20,649 bases of DNA from Methanosarcinales archaeon. Lineage in GTDB: Archaea; Halobacteriota; Methanosarcinia; Methanosarcinales; Methanocomedenaceae. The DNA lies in NCBI GenBank assembly GCA_023136155.1, contig JAGLRT010000093.1, forward strand, positions 1-20,649, written 5' to 3'. The notes under the pieces are model-generated. The model did no database searches. It was not told the origin of the DNA and saw nothing but the letters and a program-made list of their open reading frames with translations. Both the position numbers and the translations under genes were made by a program. Below are positions 15,595 through 20,649 of this stretch, one piece after another. Position 1 is the first letter of the stretch; the number at the start of each line of letters is the position of its first letter.

Positions 15595-15953
15595 TTATTC
15601 TTCCTGCAGTACGATCTCACTGCTTCTCTTAACAATAGACATTATTTTATCCATCTCCGCCTCATTTTTCATAGGGACCCTGACCCAGTGCCATACATTT
15701 TATTTACCAGTATATGTTGCACTGTCCGGTTGCTGGTCGGAAGTATTATCTTCAATGGCCGGGTCAATTTTAGTGATAAGCACGTTCTTCTCGAACGCTG
15801 ACCTTAAGTCTTTCATTTAGTATGAAAATACATCACTATTTTCATGCTTCCGGGTGTCCCCAATTTCATGAATGTTTCTTCTTCAGAATAATACTTCAAA
15901 GCATCCCCTGCCAGGTAATTTTCGGTCTCAAATAACCGGTAGCATCTGATACT
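15595..15953 (-). pseudogene. Unidentified decayed gene (C-terminal part)
   Basis: The minus strand carries protein-like text broken by one frameshift and one stop. It opens CYRLFETENYLAGDALKYYS and continues through FMKLGTPGSMKIVMYFHTK to a TGA near 15818. The reading shifts at about 15816 to MKDLRSAFEKNVLITKIDPA and continues to TYTGK before a TAA. After that TAA, the same frame resumes as VWHWVRVPMKNEAEMDKIMS and IVKRSSEIVLQEE, ending at 15595-15597. The codon use and continuity on both sides of the TAA argue for a former gene. I do not recognise the family. It lies between the AT-rich ATPase and the heme genes and may be debris from an insertion there. Confidence 0.45.
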
Positions 15954-16409
15954 TTATTTCACATTGAACTTCACGCCAATCTTGAACAACCTCAGCGTGG
16001 GTAGGTCTATTAATGGACATCCGGTGCGCTCCCCAATCTCTTCAAGTATCTGACCAAGCCGCTCTTTATTGTGTGCTGACACTGTAAACCATATATTATA
16101 CTCAGCCGGCCGAAGGTAATTGTGTGACACCTCATCATAACCGTTGATAATATCTGCCACCTCATCAATACGTTCTTCAGGTGCCTTGACCGCAACCAGC
16201 GTACTCTCTCCTCCAGTTTTTTTCACATTTATAATAGGCCCTATCCTTCGGATAGCCCCCTCTTTAATAAGTCGTTCAATCCTCTCCATAACCTTGTCTT
16301 CAGTAGAACCAAGGCTTGTCGCCAGTCCCAAAAACGGCTGTTTAACAAGCGGAAAATCCACCTGTATTTCGTTCAAAATAGCCTTATCCAGATCGTTCAT
16401 TTCTATCAA
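15954..16409 (-). CDS. Siroheme decarboxylase subunit (AhbA/AhbB family, Lrp/AsnC-like)
   Basis: 151 residues. The N-terminal winged-helix region (DLDKAILNEIQVDFPLVKQP, about 5-24, then ERLIKEGAIRRIG) and an AsnC-like ligand domain (TLVAVKAPEE) are present. SHNYLRPAEYNIWFT is the family signature of AhbA/AhbB. Two such subunits normally form the enzyme that removes two carboxyl groups from siroheme, the first step of alternative heme b synthesis. Only one subunit is here, so a partner is expected elsewhere. The frame begins at a TTG overlapping the ahbD stop by 4 bp (TTGA). The ATG at 16398-16400 (MNDLDKAIL) is an equally good start. Co-transcribed with ahbD. I cannot say whether it is AhbA or AhbB. 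Confidence 0.88.
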   Translation of the reverse strand: MIEMNDLDKAILNEIQVDFPLVKQPFLGLATSLGSTEDKVMERIERLIKEGAIRRIGPIINVKKTGGESTLVAVKAPEERIDEVADIINGYDEVSHNYLRPAEYNIWFTVSAHNKERLGQILEEIGERTGCPLIDLPTLRLFKIGVKFNVK

Positions 16410-17497
16410 ACCATTTTGCCCCCTGCAGGTACGTACACACAGTACGGCTCTTCATCCATATAATCCCCGGTAGCTGCATAAGCCCGGGCACGGCAGCCGG
16501 TACACACTCTCCTGTACTCACATATCCCGCACTTGCCATTCAGCTTGTTGACATCCCTGATATCATTGAAAACCTTTGACTGCTCCCACACGTCCTTGAA
16601 ACTCTGCTTTCGGATATCCCCTGCCAGTGCAGGCAGGTATCCACATGGATATACCTCACCGATATGGGAAATAAAGCAAAAACCACTACCACCCAGACAT
16701 CCTTTGGTCATAGCCTCGAACCCATGAGTCTCCATTGTTATTTTGATACCCTCTTCCTTCGCCCTCTGACGAATTATCCTGAAATAATGAGGTGCACATG
16801 TGGCCTTTAACTGCAAAGGCACTTTGTCACGCTGGTCATAGAACCAGTTCAACACCCGCTCGTATTCCTCAGGAGGTATCTCATCATCCTCAATTTCCTT
16901 ACCCCTGCCCGTTGGCACCAGCATGAAGATGTGCAGGGCCTCAGCTTCCAACCGGACTGACAGGTCAAGAATTTTGGTTATCTGGTCAATATTCCTCTTC
17001 GTGATTGTTGTATTTATCTGGAAACCTATACCCGCATCCTTGATATGCCTGATACCCCCAAGTGCGGCATCAAATGAACCGATTTCGCGCCTAAAATCAT
17101 CATGGGTCTTTGCATCAGCCCCATCAATACTGACACTGATACGCTGTATACCCACATCCTTCAAATGGCTGGCAATCTCTGGTGTCAAAAAAGTACCATT
17201 GGTGGCAAGGACTACTCTCAATCCTTTATCCGTACCATATTGAGCAATTTCATAAAAGTCATCCCTCAGCAGTGGTTCCCCGCCTGTCATGATAAGGATC
17301 GGCTTTCCAAATTCGGCAAGCTGGTCTATGAAATCTTTTGCTTCATCAGTAGACAGTTCATTCGGGTTAAGGTCAGTTACTGCATCGGCCCTGCAATGCC
17401 TGCATGCAAGGTTACAGGCCCTGGTCAGTTCCCATGCCACAAGTCTGGGTGGGTTGGTCAATTTTGTGTATCCTCCGTAATAAGGTAATCTTCTCAT
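16406..17497 (-). CDS. ahbD: Heme b synthase AhbD (radical SAM, SPASM-type)
   Basis: 363 residues. The radical SAM cluster is C28-x3-C32-x2-C35 (TRACNLACRHCRA), followed by TGGEP (71-75) and an SPASM-type auxiliary region. The auxiliary region has C267, C274 and C285 (CLGGSGFCFISHIG...PCGYLP), then C323, C326, C332, C335 and C353 (CGICEYRRVCTGCRARAYA). PPRLVAWELTRACNL, HIFMLVPTGRG and KATCAPHY are typical of AhbD rather than AhbC. AhbD converts two propionates of Fe-coproporphyrin III to vinyl groups, giving heme b. This implies the organism makes cytochromes or other heme proteins. The ATG at 17497 lacks a ribosome binding site, and a TATA box 16-30 bp upstream suggests a leaderless mRNA. 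Confidence 0.88.
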   Translation of the reverse strand: MRRLPYYGGYTKLTNPPRLVAWELTRACNLACRHCRADAVTDLNPNELSTDEAKDFIDQLAEFGKPILIMTGGEPLLRDDFYEIAQYGTDKGLRVVLATNGTFLTPEIASHLKDVGIQRISVSIDGADAKTHDDFRREIGSFDAALGGIRHIKDAGIGFQINTTITKRNIDQITKILDLSVRLEAEALHIFMLVPTGRGKEIEDDEIPPEEYERVLNWFYDQRDKVPLQLKATCAPHYFRIIRQRAKEEGIKITMETHGFEAMTKGCLGGSGFCFISHIGEVYPCGYLPALAGDIRKQSFKDVWEQSKVFNDIRDVNKLNGKCGICEYRRVCTGCRARAYAATGDYMDEEPYCVYVPAGGKMV

Positions 17498-17512
17498 GGA
17501 TATGGCATTACC

Positions 17513-17530
17513 ATAATATAATTATATTTG
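17513..17530 (-). promoter_or_regulatory. TATA box of the ahbD operon
   Basis: Read on the minus strand the sequence is AAATATAATTATATTATG. Its centre lies about 25 bases before the ahbD ATG, which places the transcript start at or next to the start codon. Confidence 0.45.
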
Positions 17531-17557
17531 AAAATATGAAAATAAAAACAAAAAATG

Positions 17558-17631
<74 letters not shown>

Positions 17632-17810
17632 ACGGTAGGGATTGTTCTCTTTATCTTAATGTTATATCAAATCTTCGTTTTCTCCAGTCACATCCCGCAT
17701 TTTCAATCCAAATAAGGACAGTCCACGTATGTAGCCCGTAGGGTTTCATACGTGTGCGGCCTGCTACTGGCCAGAGTAGGTGTGCGACACGCTACTGGTT
17801 TGAGTTGAAA
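17632..17810. other. Spacer between the two tRNA genes, with hairpin and short direct repeat
   Basis: The spacer holds the tRNA-Phe promoter. A strong hairpin is formed by CACGTATG (17724-17731) and CATACGTG (17747-17754), with inner CCC-GTA-GGG pairing. An imperfect 19-base direct repeat follows (GTGTGCG-x4-GCTACTGG at 17752-17770 and 17780-17798). No coding sequence is visible. The hairpin follows tRNA-Val and may process or terminate its transcript. Confidence 0.5.
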
Positions 17811-17884
17811 TGGGCCCGCGGAGATTCGAACTCCGGACCTCCGCCATGTCAAGGCGACGTCATAACCGGCTAGACCACAGGCCC
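17811..17884 (-). tRNA. tRNA-Val (GAC)
   Basis: 74 bases form a cloverleaf on the minus strand. The acceptor GGGCCTG pairs with CGGGCCC (one T-G). The anticodon stem around CGCC/GGCG holds the loop TTGACAT; with U33 fixed, the anticodon is GAC (Val). The T arm is CGGAG-TTCGAAT-CTCCG. The discriminator is A, and CCA is not encoded. An AT-rich TATA candidate lies about 30 bp upstream (17911-17925). Confidence 0.93.
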
Positions 17885-18050
17885 ACATTGGGTTTAGCAC
17901 CCCTTCCTTTGTAATTATTTTAGATAAACCTTTGGGTATGTTAGCGTTTTTACATATACCCCTGTATCTGGCAGGAATCTGGCTTTTCATTATTATTACA
18001 TTTCATTGCCACATCGTCGGTAGTACTATGGTCCTATGCTAAAACAAAGT

Positions 18051-18060
18051 GTTATATTAT
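18051..18060 (+). promoter_or_regulatory. TATA box of the small membrane protein gene
   Basis: GTTATATTAT is centred about 28 bases before the ATG at 18084. No convincing ribosome binding site is present, so a nearly leaderless transcript is likely. Confidence 0.4.
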
Positions 18061-18083
18061 TTACGGACAGATTCTAAGTTGGG

Positions 18084-18347
18084 ATGTTAAATATTGAGTT
18101 AGTTATCAGGTTTATAATCGAATTTTTCTGGATTTATGCCTGCATTTATGCAATCCAGTCAACAAAACTGCTCTACTGGAAGCAATGTTGGTACGTCATT
18201 CTGGTAGGCACAATTATACATACAGCATATATACTTACAGCCTTTTTTGGAATTTTTGATGCAGGGATACTCAGGAATATTGGAATGGGAATAGTAGGAA
18301 TAGGCATTATCATGCTTGCACGACGCACAAAGGACATCCTTGGATAA
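18084..18347 (+). CDS. Small three-helix membrane protein, unknown function
   Basis: 87 residues with three hydrophobic segments: about 5-26 (rich in Phe, Ile and Trp), 34-57 (WYVILVGTIIHTAYILTAFF) and 62-79 (ILRNIGMGIVGIGIIMLA). Basic residues RRTK sit near the C-terminus. I do not recognise a family. A promoter-like TATA box upstream and clean hydrophobic periodicity favour a real gene. Its TAA (18345-18347) directly abuts the stop codon of the convergent ATPase gene at 18348, leaving no intergenic base. A link to the Roadblock/GTPase operon is conceivable from position only. Confidence 0.6.
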   Translation: MLNIELVIRFIIEFFWIYACIYAIQSTKLLYWKQCWYVILVGTIIHTAYILTAFFGIFDAGILRNIGMGIVGIGIIMLARRTKDILG

Positions 18348-19037
18348 TCAAATTATTGTAAACCCTTCATCAGTGATCTTGTAGTTTGCTGATACGTCAT
18401 TGCATCCAGCCATTGCTTCAACATCAATCGTTTCCCCATCCAGATGTATAATGTTATCCACGATTGTTTTTAACATAGTTTCAATCTGGGAGTCAACTAC
18501 TCCTTCTGTGTAGGTAATAATACCAGTACCACCCGCCACTTTCATCCTCATGGCGTAAGACTTGAGAACTCGTATCATAAGAATTGGTGAATTGAACGAA
18601 AACAAGGCTGTGGTTGAATCAAGGACTGACCTGAAGTGATGGGTTTTTTGGTAAATATACTGCAAATCATCAATTACCGCACTGATTATTTCAGTTGGAT
18701 TTTGTGGGGAAGACGTTTTGAGTGTATGTGTTTCCTTTTGTGTTGCGCCAATTGACCCGGATGCAATATCCAATATATACAGCATTTCCTTTTGGAAATA
18801 TTCGTGAATTAACCAGTTGAAGGACATCATTTTTTCTTCTAGCTGGGGCAGATTATAATCTGTCATTAAGTAGAGGCAAAACTCATCATCGGCCACTGAC
18901 TGTTGCAAAAATTGATAGCAAAATATCGACTTTCCGGTCTTTGGGGGCCCATAGACAAGTGATATGGTATTTTCTGGCAGTCCGCCACCTATTAATTCAT
19001 CGAAACCAGCAATTCCAGTCTTAATTTTGGGTATCAT
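18348..19037 (-). CDS. RAD55/KaiC-like RecA-superfamily ATPase
   Basis: 229 residues, one RecA-fold domain. The start KIKTGIAGFDELIGGGLPEN (4-23) is the hallmark N-terminus of KaiC/RAD55-type ATPases. Walker A is GPPKTGKS (30-37), and the Walker B-like strand is FRSVLDS (135-141) with D140. Such single-domain proteins are common in archaea near signalling genes and motility modules, and most have no assigned role. Its ATG follows the stop of the upstream GTPase fusion without a gap (TAAATG), so it is the last gene of a three-gene operon. Its fold matches the degenerate N-terminal domain of that fusion, which suggests mixed oligomers; this is inference. Confidence 0.82.
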   Translation of the reverse strand: MIPKIKTGIAGFDELIGGGLPENTISLVYGPPKTGKSIFCYQFLQQSVADDEFCLYLMTDYNLPQLEEKMMSFNWLIHEYFQKEMLYILDIASGSIGATQKETHTLKTSSPQNPTEIISAVIDDLQYIYQKTHHFRSVLDSTTALFSFNSPILMIRVLKSYAMRMKVAGGTGIITYTEGVVDSQIETMLKTIVDNIIHLDGETIDVEAMAGCNDVSANYKITDEGFTII

Positions 19038-20222
19038 TTAAACTCTGTATATTAAATCGAAAAGTGCATCAAGGGCTTGATGCACACCTTTGTTGTTCAG
19101 GGCACAGACTGGAATGATCGGCACATCTTCCCATAAAGCCATTCTTTTTTTAATCTTGTCGGGTGTCAGGGCATTGGGCAGGTCATACTTATTTGCTACA
19201 ATCACTTTTGGTATGGCTTCTGCCCGGCACATATTTATCATTTCCTTTGCACGAGTAAAGGTGCCAGGTTTAGTCGAATCAATTACAATGAACGTGCCGA
19301 TAGATTCCCTTGCCAGTGGCTCTAATAACAGGTCAAACCGTTCCTGCCCGGGAGTGCCAAATATGTCGGCAGAAAAACCTTTATAGTCTACATGTCCGAT
19401 ATCCAGTCCCACAGTGGTTGGAAACAGTTCAAAAGCCTGTCTTTCCACAGAAACAGCTTTTTCAGCGATTGCATGGACAAAGGTAGTCTTCCCAGCATTA
19501 TATGGTCCGGTTACAAGAAGTTTTGGGATAAATACTTTAACTCCGCCCGGTTCAGTAAGCTCAAAAAAGATTTTACATTTAGATGCCGTGGTCCAATTGG
19601 ATTTTGCCACCATAAACACCTGTCTGTACATCACCTTCTCTTCAATACCAAAAAGTTCAATATCACAATCAACCCTGGCCTTTAAGCTTTCTACCATCTG
19701 GTCTTCATAATCCCATCTGGTGAAAATGTACACCATATTCACATCGTTTTTCCTGGCAGCCGCATTGCTTATCTCTATTAATTCCAATGTCCTATCAATA
19801 CCTATAGAATCGAATAAAGTGGCCACGTTTTCAATCACAGCTGTTCCACCTGGGATATCTTCGATAGCATTTAGTAGAATATTTTTGCTATTTGCAAGGT
19901 CGTTGATGATAAACTTACCAATTGACGGCACCCCCATCATTTCTGAGATTGAATCAACAAAAAATAACGTGCCTGATTCCAGATGTGTTTTCAAGTCCCA
20001 CCCATATTTGTCAAAGACACGTTCTATCTCAGCAGGTGTTCTGGTATTGGTATAAATGAAACCAATATCATTGTCAAGGTGCAACCGTTGTGAAATTATC
20101 TGGTACCCGAATACATCAGATATGATACCAGGCATTGCCTGAAACAATATCGAGGTTCCCTTTGGCACGCCTCCACCAAGGATATCATCCAGGCGTGGAA
20201 TATAGGTTTTCTTCATATCCAT
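19038..20222 (-). CDS. Fusion of degenerate KaiC/RAD55-like domain with Ras/MglA-like GTPase
   Basis: 394 residues from the ATG at 20222. Residues about 6-230 have the KaiC/RAD55 layout (YIPRLDDILGGGVPKGTSIL), but the Walker A position reads QAMPGIISDV without Lys or Ser/Thr, and the Walker B Asp is not conserved (AVIENVATLF). Residues about 233-394 are a complete small GTPase. They contain GPYNAGKTT (239-247), PTTVG (268-272), DIFGTPGQERF (286-296), NKYD (344-347) and CAL (373-375). The GTPGQ form is typical of prokaryotic MglA-like GTPases. The start is supported by GAGGT 8-9 bp upstream, at the end of the Roadblock gene; upstream starts would overlap that gene by about 50 bp. A Roadblock partner encoded just upstream supports a GTPase-regulator pair. 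Confidence 0.85.
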   Translation of the reverse strand: MDMKKTYIPRLDDILGGGVPKGTSILFQAMPGIISDVFGYQIISQRLHLDNDIGFIYTNTRTPAEIERVFDKYGWDLKTHLESGTLFFVDSISEMMGVPSIGKFIINDLANSKNILLNAIEDIPGGTAVIENVATLFDSIGIDRTLELIEISNAAARKNDVNMVYIFTRWDYEDQMVESLKARVDCDIELFGIEEKVMYRQVFMVAKSNWTTASKCKIFFELTEPGGVKVFIPKLLVTGPYNAGKTTFVHAIAEKAVSVERQAFELFPTTVGLDIGHVDYKGFSADIFGTPGQERFDLLLEPLARESIGTFIVIDSTKPGTFTRAKEMINMCRAEAIPKVIVANKYDLPNALTPDKIKKRMALWEDVPIIPVCALNNKGVHQALDALFDLIYRV

Positions 20223-20226
20223 TGTC

Positions 20227-20604
20227 CTATACCTCTTCCAGTATATCCTGTACCTGTTTACCTCGAATCTCAATCTCCAGTGTTATCAACCCGAACTGGG
20301 CTTCCACTTCAGCAAGGGCAAAAAGCAACGCCTTTTGTCCTGCGGGTTTGAGCAGCAATATCCCATGTTCGGTTTTAATGCTGACCTCAGAGACTGCTCC
20401 GGTTCCCATCTGGGAACTTGCAGTTTCAGCACTTGCTATGATTGTTGAACAAAGCGCACCCACTATGCGTTCATTCATATCAGGCGGCATAATAGATGTT
20501 ATCAGCAGTCCTTCCACACTCACGATACCAACTGCTTTTACCTGTCCGACCTGCATGAATTTGGCCAACACCTGATCCAGCTTTTCCTTCTTGGTTCCGA
20601 CCAT
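20227..20604 (-). CDS. Roadblock/LC7 domain protein (MglB-like)
   Basis: 125 residues forming a single Roadblock/LC7 domain. A starting helix (KEKLDQVLAKFMQVGQVKAV) is followed by the GIVSVEGLLITSIMP strands, a long central helix (RIVGALCSTIIASAETAS) and the EVSIKTEHGILLLKPAG...ALLFAL sheet. Proteins of this fold dimerise and act as activating or platform partners of Ras-like GTPases, as MglB does for MglA. The neighbour directly downstream (4 bp after this stop) carries such a GTPase domain. The ATG at 20604 has a good ribosome binding site, AAGGTGA. It is preceded at 10 bp by the stop of another frame that enters from the window edge. Confidence 0.88.
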   Translation of the reverse strand: MVGTKKEKLDQVLAKFMQVGQVKAVGIVSVEGLLITSIMPPDMNERIVGALCSTIIASAETASSQMGTGAVSEVSIKTEHGILLLKPAGQKALLFALAEVEAQFGLITLEIEIRGKQVQDILEEV

Positions 20605-20613
20605 AATTTCACC

Positions 20614-20649
20614 TTATGATTCTTCTTCCTCATCTATCATTGCTATAGT
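20614..20649 (-). CDS. C-terminal tail of an upstream gene (cut by window edge)
   Basis: The minus strand is open from the window edge to a TAA at 20614-20616 and reads TIAMIDEEEES. The stop is placed 9 bp before the Roadblock ATG, with the ribosome binding site between them, as expected for an operon neighbour with an acidic tail. Only 11 residues are visible, so this is tentative. Confidence 0.35.
   Translation of the reverse strand, partial: TIAMIDEEEES

Noticed and set aside
17703..17990. Minus-strand open frame of 95 codons
   Set aside because: It runs straight through the tRNA-Val gene and the hairpin spacer and has no protein-like features.

Overview
The window looks like a chromosomal stretch of a euryarchaeon, most likely a cytochrome-containing member of the Methanosarcinales or a related methane-oxidising (ANME-2 type) lineage. 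The case rests on an archaeal-type ApgM phosphoglycerate mutase, alternative (Ahb) heme synthesis genes, a CobN-type chelatase with a C-terminal membrane anchor, a stand-alone TRAM protein, RAD55/KaiC-family ATPases, tRNA genes without encoded CCA, TATA boxes close to start codons, and GGTGA-type ribosome binding sites. The exact genus is not determined.

Left end (1-2200): the 3' end of a membrane-anchored protein, probably CobN. It is followed directly by a clearly decayed second cobN copy with several frameshifts and an in-frame TGA, and then by an NapH-like membrane iron-sulfur protein. An 86-bp element with perfect 16-bp inverted ends lies between that gene and a convergent MFS transporter (2222-3310).

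Middle (3400-11940): central metabolism. apgM is followed by a DUF4258/YgiT-type toxin-antitoxin pair. A tight operon on the minus strand then encodes a sugar-nucleotide epimerase, pyruvate kinase and a gamma-carbonic-anhydrase-like protein. An alpha/beta hydrolase whose nucleophile-elbow serine is replaced by Phe comes next, then phosphoglucosamine/phosphomannomutase, a nucleotidyltransferase-fold protein and a TRAM protein.

Right half (12160-18000): a transposase relic, a YgiQ-family radical SAM protein, an AT-rich DUF4143-type ATPase that looks recently acquired, an unidentified pseudogene, the heme genes ahbD plus one siroheme decarboxylase subunit, and tRNA-Phe(GAA) and tRNA-Val(GAC), both on the minus strand.

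Right end (18080-20649): a small three-helix membrane protein converges without any gap on a minus-strand operon. The operon encodes a Roadblock/LC7 (MglB-like) protein, a fusion of a degenerate KaiC/RAD55-like domain to a Ras/MglA-like GTPase, and an intact RAD55/KaiC-like ATPase. This is the best candidate for an undescribed system: a predicted GTPase-regulator pair physically joined to a RecA-fold ATPase pair. Its function cannot be read from sequence alone.
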